A stretch of DNA of 64,000 bases from Streptomyces showdoensis (GTDB lineage Bacteria; Actinomycetota; Actinomycetes; Streptomycetales; Streptomycetaceae): positions 3,839,501 to 3,903,500 of the forward strand of contig NZ_BAAAXG010000026.1 in assembly GCF_039535475.1 (NCBI RefSeq), written 5' to 3'. The notes below the pieces were generated by a model, which did not search any database, had not been told where the DNA came from, and saw nothing but the letters and a program-made list of their open reading frames with translations. The translations under genes were made by a program, and so were the position numbers. Below are positions 16,217 to 24,436 of the stretch, piece by piece (position 1 is the first letter of the stretch; each line of letters begins with the position of its first letter).

Positions 16217-17344
16217 GTGCGCCCGGCTACAGCGACGGCAGCGGCCGTCACCACAGTGATCGGTGTCGGCGCGGCCGCGGTGGCGGCCGGCCGGTACGCC
16301 AGCGACGCCGCCCTCGGGGTGCCGTCCGGACGTCCCCTCCCCGGAGATCCCAAGCTGACCGTGCACGCCACGGGCCCCGGCCGGATCACCCTCACCCGCA
16401 GCCTGGCCTCCCTGCGCCCCGGCACGTACGGGATCGAGGCCGCCGGACTGCACGCGGTCGTCGGCCCCGTCCTCGACCGGGTCCCGCACACCGCCGACAC
16501 CGTGGTGCGCCGGCTCGAACGGGTCGAGCTCGGCACCCTCTCCACCGGCGCCCGCGTCCGCTTCACCCCCCAGCTGCACTGCGGCACCCCCGAGACCGCC
16601 CTCGGCCTGGCCCACGAGGACGTCGAGATCCCCGGCGAACTCGGCACCCTCCCCGCCTGGCTCGTCCCCGGCGCCCACTCCACCTGGGTGATCGCCCTGC
16701 ACGGCCTCGGCGCCACCCGCGAGCACGCCCTCAACCTCGTCCCCTTCCTCCAGCGCCGCCAGGTCCCCGTCCTCGTCCCCGCCTACCGGGGCGACGAGGG
16801 CGCGCCCGCGGCCCCCGACGGCCTCGCCCACCTGGGCGACTCCGAGTGGCGCGACGTCGACGCCGCCATCCGCTACGCCGTCCGCCGGGGCGCCGGACAG
16901 GTCGTCCTGCACGGCTGGGGGGCCGGCGCCGCGATGGCCCTGCACGCCGCCGCCGGCTCCGGGGTGCGGGACAGGATCCGCGGCCTGGTGCTCGACTCCC
17001 CGGTCCTCGACTGGGAGGCCACCCTGCGCAACCTCGCCGCCGCCCGCGGCGTGCCCGGCCCCCTCGTCCCGCTCGCCGTCCGCGCCGCCCAGGGCAGGAC
17101 CGGCCTGCACGGCGACCGGCTCGCCGAGGCCGCCGACCCCGCGGGCCTGCGCGTGCCGACCCTCGTCTTCCACGGGCCCGACGACACGATCGCCCCCTGG
17201 GCCCGCTCGCAGGAGCTCGCCGCCCTCCGCCCCGACCTGGTCACCCTCACCACGGTCGGCAACGCCCCCCACGCGGCCATGTGGAACGCGGACCCGCTCC
17301 GCTACGAGGAGGCCCTGCGCCGCTTCCTCACGCCGCTCGTCTAG
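16217..17344 (+). CDS. Alpha/beta-hydrolase fold protein lacking the nucleophile serine
   Basis: A 375-residue protein with one N-terminal hydrophobic anchor (about 8-24) and an alpha/beta-hydrolase domain from about residue 130. Landmarks: WVIALHGLGATREHA (oxyanion region), FHGPDDTIAPW with a family Asp, and GNAPHAAMWN with the catalytic His. The nucleophile elbow, normally G-x-S-x-G, reads LHGWGAGAAMAL (bases about 16910-16945), with Gly where Ser is expected. As sequenced the triad is incomplete, so it may be non-hydrolytic. The GTG at 16217 matches the expected N-terminus but its GGGAG is only one base away; GTG 16181 is an alternative. Confidence 0.75.
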   Translation: MRPATATAAAVTTVIGVGAAAVAAGRYASDAALGVPSGRPLPGDPKLTVHATGPGRITLTRSLASLRPGTYGIEAAGLHAVVGPVLDRVPHTADTVVRRLERVELGTLSTGARVRFTPQLHCGTPETALGLAHEDVEIPGELGTLPAWLVPGAHSTWVIALHGLGATREHALNLVPFLQRRQVPVLVPAYRGDEGAPAAPDGLAHLGDSEWRDVDAAIRYAVRRGAGQVVLHGWGAGAAMALHAAAGSGVRDRIRGLVLDSPVLDWEATLRNLAAARGVPGPLVPLAVRAAQGRTGLHGDRLAEAADPAGLRVPTLVFHGPDDTIAPWARSQELAALRPDLVTLTTVGNAPHAAMWNADPLRYEEALRRFLTPLV

Positions 17345-17463
17345 GTCCTGCCCTCCGGATCACGCCGGGCCGGACCGGGGCGCAGCCCCCGAAGCCGGGC
17401 CCGATGCAGCGGCGTTGCGGATTCCGATTGGGCTTTCGGGCCGTCAGCGGGAAGACTGCCCCC

Positions 17464-18843
17464 GTGACGTCTCGAAAGCCCGATGAACCATTGGCGCGCA
17501 ACTCCAGACTCCGACTCGTCCGTCCGCGGGCCCTCGCCACCGCGCGGCGGGCCGTGACGACCCGGCGCACCCGCCCGGCGCCGCGGCCGCCCGAGGGAAC
17601 ACCGCCCCGGGCGGAACTGGCGGGACAGGCCCGTGCCGTGCTTGCCGACGCCGTACGGATCGCCCGCTGGGCCGCCGTGGAGCGGAACGCCGAGACGGCT
17701 CCCCCGGACGTCGACGCCGGGGAACGGGCCGCCGCGGCACTGGGCCTGACGCCCGCGCAGGTCCGGGCCGGCTGGGACCGCGCCCGGCTCGCCGGACTCG
17801 TCGAACTGCACGGCGACACCGCCCGCCCCGGCTGGCGGCTGCACGCCTGGGACCGCGACGACTCCGCCGTGCTGCGCGGCTGGGTCGCCCTCTTCGACGC
17901 CTGGTCGCTGGTCCACCCGGCGCCCCGGGACGTCGTCCCCGGCGCCGTCGCCGAGGTCGTCGAGGCCGTCCCGCAGGTCCTCTCGCTGCTCCAGCTCTCC
18001 GCCGGGCCGGTCCCGGTGCCGACCCTGCTCGACCTGCTCGGGCAGCGCGTCGAGGAGCTCCGCGAGGAGCGCTGCGAGGTCCCGGCCCCGGGCACCGCCG
18101 TCGAGACCGCCCCCGCCGCCGAGGGCCTGCCCGCGCTGCTCGACTGGGCCCTGGAGGGCCTGGCCGCCGTCGGCGCGCTGACCCTGGGCACCGGCCAGGC
18201 CACCCTGACCCCGCTGGGGAACTGGGCGGTCTGGGTCAAGCTGGAGCAGATCTGCGTCGCCGCCCAGAGCCCCGCGGGCAACATCGAGCAGTCCGCCGAG
18301 GACATGCTGCGCGGCTGCGCCCGGCTCACCCCGGGCCCGGCCCGCGACGAGTACCGCGCCTGGCTCGCCGCCCGCACCCTCTCCAGCGCCGTCGGCGAGC
18401 TCCTCGCCGTGGCCCGCGGCGAGGACGCCCTGCTGCGCGGGCTCGCCTTCGAGGCCCTGCGGGTGGTCGGCGCCCCGGCCGAGCCCGAGGTCCGCGCCGT
18501 CCTGGCGGAACCCTCGCTGCGCCCGTACGCGCTGCTGTGGCTCGCCGAGTACGAGGGGGCCGACCCCGACGACGCCCCCGAGGTGCTCACCCGGGAGGAG
18601 GCGACCTGGCTCTGGGTCGACACCGCCGCGGCCGTCGCCGACCACGGCGAGAGCGCCCTGCTCGTGCGGCACCTGGACTCGGCCGTGCAGGGCACCGTCC
18701 CGGCCCTGCTCGACGCGGTGCGGGCCGTCGGCCACCCGCGCACCGTGCAGGTCCTGGTCGCGCTCGCCGCGGCCCACCCCGACCCGGCCCTGGCGAAGGC
18801 GGTCCGCCGGGCCGCCTTCCAGGTCCACACGGGCGGCGCCTGA
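17464..18843 (+). CDS. Conserved hypothetical protein with HEAT-like C-terminus
   Basis: A 459-residue soluble protein I do not recognise as any characterised family. The first 55 residues are Arg/Pro-rich. The region from about 60 to 130 (VLADAVRIARWAA, LGLTPAQVRAGWDRARLAGLVE) looks like a helical, possibly winged-helix segment. The rest is helical, and the last 140 residues have leucine- and alanine-rich repeats (VRAVLAEPSLRPYALLWLAEY, VPALLDAVRAVGHPRTVQVLVAL) like HEAT repeats, suggesting protein contacts. The GTG at 17464 follows CGGGAAG. It is followed by a strong hairpin at 18860. Confidence 0.75.
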   Translation: MTSRKPDEPLARNSRLRLVRPRALATARRAVTTRRTRPAPRPPEGTPPRAELAGQARAVLADAVRIARWAAVERNAETAPPDVDAGERAAAALGLTPAQVRAGWDRARLAGLVELHGDTARPGWRLHAWDRDDSAVLRGWVALFDAWSLVHPAPRDVVPGAVAEVVEAVPQVLSLLQLSAGPVPVPTLLDLLGQRVEELREERCEVPAPGTAVETAPAAEGLPALLDWALEGLAAVGALTLGTGQATLTPLGNWAVWVKLEQICVAAQSPAGNIEQSAEDMLRGCARLTPGPARDEYRAWLAARTLSSAVGELLAVARGEDALLRGLAFEALRVVGAPAEPEVRAVLAEPSLRPYALLWLAEYEGADPDDAPEVLTREEATWLWVDTAAAVADHGESALLVRHLDSAVQGTVPALLDAVRAVGHPRTVQVLVALAAAHPDPALAKAVRRAAFQVHTGGA

Positions 18844-18859
18844 CCGGCCGGCTCCCGGG

Positions 18860-18889
18860 GCCCGTCCGGCGGAAACGCGCCGGACGGGC
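18860..18889 (+). terminator. 12-bp GC-rich hairpin
   Basis: GCCCGTCCGGCG (18860-18871) pairs with CGCCGGACGGGC (18878-18889) around a 6-base loop, 16 bases after the hypothetical gene. It could also serve the convergent VOC gene. Confidence 0.75.
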
Positions 18890-18955
18890 GGGTCCACGGG
18901 GGCGGGGCCGGGCGGCAATGGCCCCGGGAGGGATGCGTGTGCCGGACGCAGACCG

Positions 18956-19360
18956 CTACCCGGCCGCCGCGCCGGGGGCGTAGGTCCCGAAGCTCCAGAC
19001 GTTTCCCTCGGCGTCCAGGGCCATGTAGTCCCGGGCGCCGTACTCCTGGTCCGTCGGCGGCATCACGATCTCCACGCCGTGGGCCACGGCCCGGGCGTGG
19101 TGCTCGTCCACGTCCGGCACGCGCACGTACACCCCCGTCGGGCCGCCGCCGGCCATCCGCTTGTCGAACTCGCTGCCCGTGCCCGAGCTGCCGAGCATCA
19201 CCATCCCGTTCCCGTGCGCGAGCTCCGCGTGCATCACGCGCCCGTCCTCGCCCTCGTACACCGCGGTCGCCGTGAAGCCGAACGCCTCCGTCAGCAGCGT
19301 GATCGCCGCCTTCGCGTCCGCGTACCGCAGCGTCGGACAGATGTCGGGTGACTCAGCCAT
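18956..19360 (-). CDS. VOC (glyoxalase/bleomycin-resistance fold) family protein
   Basis: A 134-residue single-domain VOC protein. It begins CPTLRYADAKAAITLLTEAFGF, typical of PhnB/glyoxalase-like members, and has the matching second half VYVRVPDVDEHHARAVAHGVEIV...YGARDYMALDAEGNVWSFGTY. Family members bind a metal and act in resistance, isomerisation or dioxygenation, so no substrate can be named. ATG 19360 is preferred over GTG 19369 because GAGGAAG lies at a normal distance upstream. Confidence 0.8.
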   Translation of the reverse strand: MAESPDICPTLRYADAKAAITLLTEAFGFTATAVYEGEDGRVMHAELAHGNGMVMLGSSGTGSEFDKRMAGGGPTGVYVRVPDVDEHHARAVAHGVEIVMPPTDQEYGARDYMALDAEGNVWSFGTYAPGAAAG

Positions 19361-19454
19361 CCCGATCACTTCCTCTCCCGTGAGCGATGTGACCTGGATC
19401 TCAGTCTGGCAGTCGCCGCCGACACGGCGCCGGAGGCCGCCGTGTCGCCCCGGG

Positions 19455-20345
19455 TCACCGGAAGGTGTTGCAGCGCGCCATGTCGCCCGTGGTGTAGCCG
19501 GTGCGGAACCACTGCTGCCGCTGCGCCGCCGAGCCGTGCGTCCAGCTCTCCGGCGTCACCCGCCCCTGGAAGCGCTCCTGGATCCGGTCGTCGCCCACCG
19601 CGGCCGCCGCGTCCAGGCCGTCGCGGATGTCCTCCTCGGTCAGCCGGGTGAGCAGCGGTCGGCCGGTCCGGTCGTCGGGCGTGGTCGTCGCGTGCCGCGC
19701 CCACACGCCCGCGTAGCAGTCGGCCTGGAGCTCGACCCGCACCGCGTTGGAGTTCGCGCCGGTCCGCCCGTCCTGGGCCCTGGCCAGCGTGCCCATGAGG
19801 TTCTGCACGTGGTGCCCGTACTCGTGCGCCACCACGTAGGCCTGCGCGAAGGGTCCGCCGGTCGAGCCGAACTTGGTGCGCAGCTCGTCGAAGAAGCCGA
19901 GGTCCAGATAGACCTGACGGTCGCCCGGGCAGTAGAACGGGCCGACGGCGGAGGTGGCCGAGCCGCAGGCGGTGGGGACCCGCTGGGTGAACATCACGGT
20001 GGAGGCGGGCGCGTACGTCCCGCCGCGCCGGGTGTACTCGGCCCGCCAGAAGTCCTGCACGCTGTTGACGACCGCCACGATCCGGCAGTCCTCGCGGGTG
20101 TTCGCGTCCGAACCCTTCTTGCAGACCTGGGTCACCTGGGCCGCCGACGAGGAGGTCGCGGCCGGCTCGTCACCGCCCGAGGAGAGGCCCAGCTGCTCGG
20201 GGCCCACCCCGAAGAGCAGGCCCAGGATCAGCGCGAGGAGGCCGACGACCCCGCCGCCGATGGTGGCCTTGCCGCCGGGTACGCGGCTGCCCCGGACGTC
20301 CTTGACCTCCGAGGTGTCCAGATCGGCGTCGTCGTCGAACTGCAT
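19455..20345 (-). CDS. Neutral zinc metallopeptidase, YpfJ/KPN_02809 family
   Basis: A 296-residue membrane-anchored protein. A short charged N-terminus ([19 protein letters not shown]) is followed by one transmembrane helix (about 29-50), a Ser/Ala linker, and an extracellular peptidase domain with the zinc motif [12 protein letters not shown] (about 168-179) and the downstream [12 protein letters not shown] that provides the third ligand region. Paired cysteines in the exported domain fit disulfides. Family proteins are putative extracellular proteases; none is well defined in Streptomyces. I chose the ATG at 20345 because the conserved RxxDD-type start begins there. Confidence 0.85.
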   Translation of the reverse strand: MQFDDDADLDTSEVKDVRGSRVPGGKATIGGGVVGLLALILGLLFGVGPEQLGLSSGGDEPAATSSSAAQVTQVCKKGSDANTREDCRIVAVVNSVQDFWRAEYTRRGGTYAPASTVMFTQRVPTACGSATSAVGPFYCPGDRQVYLDLGFFDELRTKFGSTGGPFAQAYVVAHEYGHHVQNLMGTLARAQDGRTGANSNAVRVELQADCYAGVWARHATTTPDDRTGRPLLTRLTEEDIRDGLDAAAAVGDDRIQERFQGRVTPESWTHGSAAQRQQWFRTGYTTGDMARCNTFR

Positions 20346-20466
20346 GGCCACCGCCCTCCGCGTCTCTGCCGAGTATCGAGGGCCCCGCCGGATGTCACCC
20401 CTTTTGTGCGGCATGAGAGGGATGTGAGCTATGCCGCACGGCCGAAAATCAGTTGCATGAGCCCGT

Positions 20467-20505
20467 TAGACTGACCGCATGGTCTGTCTCCTCTGGGTGC
20501 ATTAG
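20467..20505 (+). promoter_or_regulatory. Promoter with leaderless 8-codon leader ORF before the ABC-F gene
   Basis: A -10-like TAGACT (20467-20472) places the predicted transcription start exactly at the A of an ATG at 20479. From there a frame of eight codons reads MVCLLWVH and stops at TAG (20503-20505), 60 bases before the ABC-F start. No clear -35 is visible. The short Cys/Leu/Trp-containing peptide would be translated as a leaderless mRNA, the arrangement seen for ribosome-sensing attenuators of antibiotic-resistance ABC-F genes. This is inference. Confidence 0.5.
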
Positions 20506-20565
20506 CGGCGTCGAAGCCCGCCATCAGCCGTCCTTCCGCCCTTCCCACCGCCCAGGAGTCTGTCC

Positions 20566-22164
20566 GTGATCACCGCTTCCGGTATCGAGCTGCGCGCCGG
20601 CGCCCGAGTCCTCATCGAGTCCGCTTCCTTCCGCGTCGCCAAGGGCGACCGCATCGGCCTGGTCGGCCGCAACGGAGCGGGCAAGACCACCCTCACCAAG
20701 TGCCTCGCGGGCGAGGGCCAGCCGGCCGGCGGCACCATCACCCGCTCCGGCGAGGTCGGCTACCTGCCGCAGGACCCCCGTACCGGTGACCTGGACGTGC
20801 TGGCCCGCGACCGCATCCTGTCGGCCCGCGGCCTCGACGTCCTGATCCGCAAGATGCGGCAGAACGAGGAGCGCATCGCCACCGGCGCCGGCGCCACCCG
20901 CGAGAAGGCGCTGCGGCAGTACGAGCGCCAGGAGACCGAGTTCCTCACCAAGGGCGGGTACGCGGCCGAGGCCGAGGCCTCCACCATCGCCGCCGCGCTC
21001 GGCCTGCCCGACCGCGTCCTCGGCCAGCCGCTGCACACCCTCTCCGGTGGTCAGCGCCGCCGGATCGAGCTGGCCCGGATCCTCTTCTCCGACGCGGACA
21101 CCCTGCTCCTCGACGAGCCGACCAACCACCTCGACGCCGACTCGATCGTCTGGCTGCGGGACTATCTGAAGACCTACCGCGGCGGCTTCATCGTGATCTC
21201 CCACGACGTCGACCTGGTCGAGACCGTCGTGAACAAGGTCTTCTACCTGGACGCCAACCGCTCCACGATCGACGTCTACAACATGGGCTGGAAGCTCTAC
21301 CAGCAGCAGCGCGAGGCCGACGAGAAGCGCCGCAAGCGCGAGCGCCAGAACGCCGAGAAGAAGGCCGCGGCGCTCAACTCGCAGGCCGACAAGATGCGCG
21401 CCAAGGCCACCAAGACGGTCGCCGCGCAGAACATGGCCAAGCGGGCCGAGCGCCTGCTGTCGGGCCTGGAGGCGGTCCGCGTCTCCGACAAGGTCGCCAA
21501 GCTGCGCTTCCCGGACCCCGCGCCCTGCGGCAAGACCCCGCTCACGGCGGAGGGCCTGTCCAAGTCGTACGGCTCGCTCGAGATCTTCACCGATGTGGAC
21601 CTGGCCATCGACAAGGGCTCCCGCGTCGTCATCCTCGGCCTCAACGGCGCGGGCAAGACGACCCTGCTCCGCCTCCTCGGCGGGGTCGAGCAGCCCGACA
21701 CCGGCGAGGTCACCCCGGGTCACGGCCTGAAGCTGGGCTACTACGCGCAGGAGCACGAGACCCTCGACCCCGAGCGCACGGTCCTGGAGAACATGCGCTC
21801 CGCCTCCCCGGACCTCGACCTGGTCGAGGTCCGCAAGGTGCTCGGCTCCTTCCTGTTCTCCGGCGACGACGTCGACAAGCCGGCCGGGGTGCTCTCCGGC
21901 GGCGAGAAGACCCGGCTCGCGCTCGCGACCCTGGTCGTCTCCTCGGCCAACGTGCTGCTCCTCGACGAGCCCACCAACAACCTCGACCCGGCCAGCCGCG
22001 AGGAGATCCTCGGCGCGCTGCGCACCTACAAGGGCGCGGTCGTGCTCGTCACCCACGACGAGGGCGCGGTCGAGGCGCTGGACCCGGAGCGGATCATCCT
22101 GCTCCCGGACGGTGTCGAGGACCTGTGGGGCCCGGACTACGCGGACCTGGTGGCCCTGGCCTGA
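20566..22164 (+). CDS. ABC-F family ATP-binding protein
   Basis: A 532-residue soluble protein with two ABC ATPase domains and no membrane segments. Domain 1: Walker A GRNGAGKTT (about 35-43), signature LSGGQRRR (about 160), Walker B LLLDEPTNHLD. A highly charged, helical P-site tRNA interaction linker (about 245-310, KRRKRERQNAEKKAAA) follows. Domain 2: Walker A GLNGAGKTT, signature LSGGEKTRL, Walker B LLLDEPTNNLD. ABC-F proteins bind the ribosomal E site and either tune translation or protect against antibiotics. GTG 20566 is set by AGGAG 8 bases upstream. The upstream leader ORF suggests ribosome-responsive control. I recall the S. coelicolor counterpart as SCO1840. Confidence 0.92.
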   Translation: MITASGIELRAGARVLIESASFRVAKGDRIGLVGRNGAGKTTLTKCLAGEGQPAGGTITRSGEVGYLPQDPRTGDLDVLARDRILSARGLDVLIRKMRQNEERIATGAGATREKALRQYERQETEFLTKGGYAAEAEASTIAAALGLPDRVLGQPLHTLSGGQRRRIELARILFSDADTLLLDEPTNHLDADSIVWLRDYLKTYRGGFIVISHDVDLVETVVNKVFYLDANRSTIDVYNMGWKLYQQQREADEKRRKRERQNAEKKAAALNSQADKMRAKATKTVAAQNMAKRAERLLSGLEAVRVSDKVAKLRFPDPAPCGKTPLTAEGLSKSYGSLEIFTDVDLAIDKGSRVVILGLNGAGKTTLLRLLGGVEQPDTGEVTPGHGLKLGYYAQEHETLDPERTVLENMRSASPDLDLVEVRKVLGSFLFSGDDVDKPAGVLSGGEKTRLALATLVVSSANVLLLDEPTNNLDPASREEILGALRTYKGAVVLVTHDEGAVEALDPERIILLPDGVEDLWGPDYADLVALA

Positions 22165-22527
22165 CCGGCCCGGTCGGGTCCGGCCCGTCCCCGGTCGCCG
22201 GGTGATCATGCCGGACTGGATCATTCGGCTCATGGGTGATCCTTCATCTGAGTGAGAGCGTCTCGTACCCCCGGCGCGGGCCCTGCGGAATCCTTCCGCC
22301 AGGGCCCGCGCCGTACTGGTGTTCCCGCCGTGTCGCTGACCTGGCACTTCCCGCGCGAGTCGGCTCCGGACGGGTCTCCGAGCCCGGCGGAACAATCCAT
22401 TCCGTTCGTGTCGTCCCCCGCCGCCCGGGCCAAGCCGATGGCACGGACCTTGTCGAATGGGTGGCCAGGAAGTCCGGGAGGGGTGATCATGAGAAGTCCA
22501 GAGCGCACTTCCCATGAGGAGGCACGG
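22165..22527. other. Region between ABC-F gene and gbn
   Basis: A 363-base gap. It contains a strong hairpin (22273-22312) and GATC tetranucleotides at 22204, 22219, 22238 and 22485, three of them within 38 bases. An ATG at 22489 is in frame with gbn but is a worse start than GTG 22528. No other gene is evident. Confidence 0.6.
22273..22312. terminator. 18-bp hairpin after the ABC-F gene
   Basis: The arm at 22273-22290 pairs with 22294-22312 with one bulged base and a 3-base loop. It is likely the terminator of the ABC-F transcript. Confidence 0.75.
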
Positions 22528-22749
22528 GTGGCCGAGACTCTGAAGAAGGGCAGCCGGGTGACCGGCGCCGCGCGCGACAAGCTCGCGGCAGACCTGAAGA
22601 AGAAGTACGACTCCGGTGCGAGCATCCGGGCGCTGGCCGAGGAAACCGGCCGCTCCTACGGATTCGTCCACCGGATGCTCAGCGAGTCCGGAGTCACGCT
22701 GCGGGGACGCGGCGGAGCGACACGGGGCAAGAAGGCGGCCTCGGCCTGA
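22528..22749 (+). CDS. gbn: Gbn-type nucleoid-associated HTH protein
   Basis: A 73-residue basic protein: MAETLKKGSRVTG start, a Lys-rich helix (KLAADLKKKYDSG) and a helix-turn-helix (SIRALAEETGRSYGFVHRMLSESG, about 31-54) with an Arg/Gly/Lys tail. Length, sequence and position between an ABC-F gene and an enoyl-CoA hydratase gene match the S. coelicolor protein SCO1839, described as Gbn, a GATC-binding nucleoid-associated protein of Streptomyces that influences development and antibiotic production. The start is GTG 22528, fixed by GAGGAGG 5 bases upstream, which gives exactly 73 residues. The identification rests on my memory of that work. Confidence 0.85.
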   Translation: MAETLKKGSRVTGAARDKLAADLKKKYDSGASIRALAEETGRSYGFVHRMLSESGVTLRGRGGATRGKKAASA

Positions 22750-22790
22750 CATCGGGGCGGCTCGACCGGTCCACCGGGTTTCCGGTGGCC

Positions 22791-22818
22791 ACCCGGTCGA
22801 CCGGGTGGTCGACCGGGT
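22791..22818. repeat. Tandem GGTCGACCGGGT repeat and palindrome
   Basis: GGTCGACCGGGT occurs twice head to tail (22795-22806, 22807-22818). The first copy is part of a 16-base palindrome ACCCGGTCGACCGGGT (22791-22806). It lies 60-90 bases before the enoyl-CoA hydratase start and after gbn, so it may be an operator or part of a terminator. Confidence 0.65.
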
Positions 22819-22878
22819 GGTTACTGTGCAGTCACTTAGCATCGGCTGCAGTGCTGCACCGGAACCGGAGGCGCCCCC

Positions 22879-23679
22879 ATGACTACGCTCGACGACTCTG
22901 AGCTCGTATTCGACAAGGACGGTGTACGGCTCACCGTCGAGGACGCCGTTGCCACGGTGACCCTGACCAACCCGGCGAAGCGCAACGCCCAGTCTCCCGC
23001 TCTGTGGCGGGCGTTGACGGAGGCCGGCCGGTCACTCCCGGGCAGCGTGCGGGTCGTGGTCCTGCGCGGTGAGGGCAAGTCCTTCTCCGCGGGCCTCGAC
23101 CGGCAGGCGTTCACGCCCGAGGGCTTCGACGGAGAGCCGTCCTTCCTGGAGATGGCGCGCGGGTCCGAGGAGGACCTCGACGCGCTCATCGCCGAGTACC
23201 AGGAGGCGTTCACCTGGTGGCGCCGCAGCGACATCGTGTCGATCGCGGCCGTCCAGGGGCACGCCATCGGCGCGGGCTTCCAGCTCGCGCTCGCCTGTGA
23301 CCTGCGGGTCGTCGCCGACGACGTGCAGTTCGCCATGCGTGAGACCAGCCTGGGCCTGGTCCCGGACCTGACCGGTACGCATCCCCTGGTCTCCCTCGTG
23401 GGCTACGCCCGCGCGCTGGAGATCTGCGCCACCGGCCGGTTCGTCCACGCCGAGGAGGCCGAGCGCACCGGCCTGGCCAACATCGCCGTGCCCGCCGCCG
23501 AACTCGACGCCGCGGTACGGGACCTCAGCGCCGCCCTGCTCGCCGCGCCGCGCTCCGCGGTCATCGAGACCAAGGCGCTGCTCCAGGGCGCCCAGGGCCG
23601 TTCGTACGAGGAGCAGCGCACCGCCGAGCGCGCCGCCCAGGCCCGCCGGCTGCGCGACCTCGCGGGCCTCGGCGACTGA
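22879..23679 (+). CDS. Enoyl-CoA hydratase/isomerase family protein
   Basis: A 266-residue crotonase-fold protein. The family would hydrate or isomerise an acyl-CoA in the cytoplasm. Landmarks: NPAKRNAQSPALW (about 34-46), the oxyanion-hole segment FSAGLDRQAF (about 69-78), and AVQGHAIGAGFQLALACDLRV (about 122-142). The usual second catalytic Glu region reads RETSLGLVPDLTGTHPL, with Asp at one of the two acid positions, so the precise reaction (hydratase, isomerase or other) is uncertain. ATG 22879 follows GGAGGCG. Its stop is 15 bases from the convergent gene. Confidence 0.87.
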   Translation: MTTLDDSELVFDKDGVRLTVEDAVATVTLTNPAKRNAQSPALWRALTEAGRSLPGSVRVVVLRGEGKSFSAGLDRQAFTPEGFDGEPSFLEMARGSEEDLDALIAEYQEAFTWWRRSDIVSIAAVQGHAIGAGFQLALACDLRVVADDVQFAMRETSLGLVPDLTGTHPLVSLVGYARALEICATGRFVHAEEAERTGLANIAVPAAELDAAVRDLSAALLAAPRSAVIETKALLQGAQGRSYEEQRTAERAAQARRLRDLAGLGD

Positions 23680-23693
23680 GACCGCCCCGGAGC

Positions 23694-24344
23694 TCAGCGC
23701 AGCTCCGACACCACCACCGTGACCGTCGTCGCCTCCGGGGCCGCGGCGGTCGCGGCCGTGCGGACCGCGCGGGCCACGTCCAGGGCCCGTCGGCCGGCGG
23801 TCACCGCCAGTTCGAGGCGCACGTCCCCTCCCGTGCGCTGCACCGGACCGCCGTAGACGTCGGTGAGGGCCGCCACGCCCTCCACCGCGAGCGCGGCCAG
23901 GGCGGCCGGATCCTCGGGCGCCGCCGGCGAGGTTCCCCCGGCCGGCGCAGTGGGCGCCACCGGATCGGGTGGCGCGTCGAGCAGCTCCGTCACCCTCAGG
24001 TCCACCGCCGCCACCACCAGGCCGAAGGCCTCCTCGGCCGCCGCCAGCAGCGCCGTCCGCAGCCTCCCGGCCAGCTCCGGCAGCGGACGTCCGGCCACCG
24101 CCGCGAACTCCACGGAGATTCCCAGCTCCCCGGGTGGCAGCCCGCCCGGCGGCACCGGGAAGGGCGCTCCGGCAGCCGCCGCGGCGAGCCGGAACCTCGG
24201 CGGCTCCGGCACCGTGCCCCGTACCGTCCCCGCCGCCGCGGCGAGCGTCTCCCGCACCGCGCGCTCCGCGATCCACGCCCCGTCCTCGGGCGCGCCGAGC
24301 GGCAGCAGCCGGTCCGTCGCACGCCCCATCTGCACCGTCGTCAT
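23694..24344 (-). CDS. Protein with two Asp23/Gls24-like repeats
   Basis: A 216-residue soluble protein. It appears to contain two diverged Asp23-like halves: residues about 70-125 (LGISVEFAAVAGRPLPELAGRLRTALLAA...VAAVDLRVTELL) and about 160-215 (VRLELAVTAGRRALDVARAVRTAATAA...TVTVVVSELR), separated by an Ala/Pro linker. Each half parallels the beta-alpha-beta end of the Asp23 protein encoded divergently at 24437. The starts are only 92 bases apart, so the genes share a promoter region. Function is unknown; by context it belongs to the envelope-stress cluster. The domain call is by eye. Confidence 0.6.
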   Translation of the reverse strand: MTTVQMGRATDRLLPLGAPEDGAWIAERAVRETLAAAAGTVRGTVPEPPRFRLAAAAAGAPFPVPPGGLPPGELGISVEFAAVAGRPLPELAGRLRTALLAAAEEAFGLVVAAVDLRVTELLDAPPDPVAPTAPAGGTSPAAPEDPAALAALAVEGVAALTDVYGGPVQRTGGDVRLELAVTAGRRALDVARAVRTAATAAAPEATTVTVVVSELR

Positions 24345-24436
24345 GGCACCAGCCTGCCGCATGCCCGGCGCGAGATCGGGTAAGCGCCCTTAGTGTGGGC
24401 GAACAAGGCAAAAGCCTCATGGAAGGACGGATGGTG

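Noticed and set aside
16134..16259. 41-codon frame with good GGGGAG upstream
   Set aside because: It overlaps the hydrolase start, ends in it, and has no recognisable product or conservation evidence.
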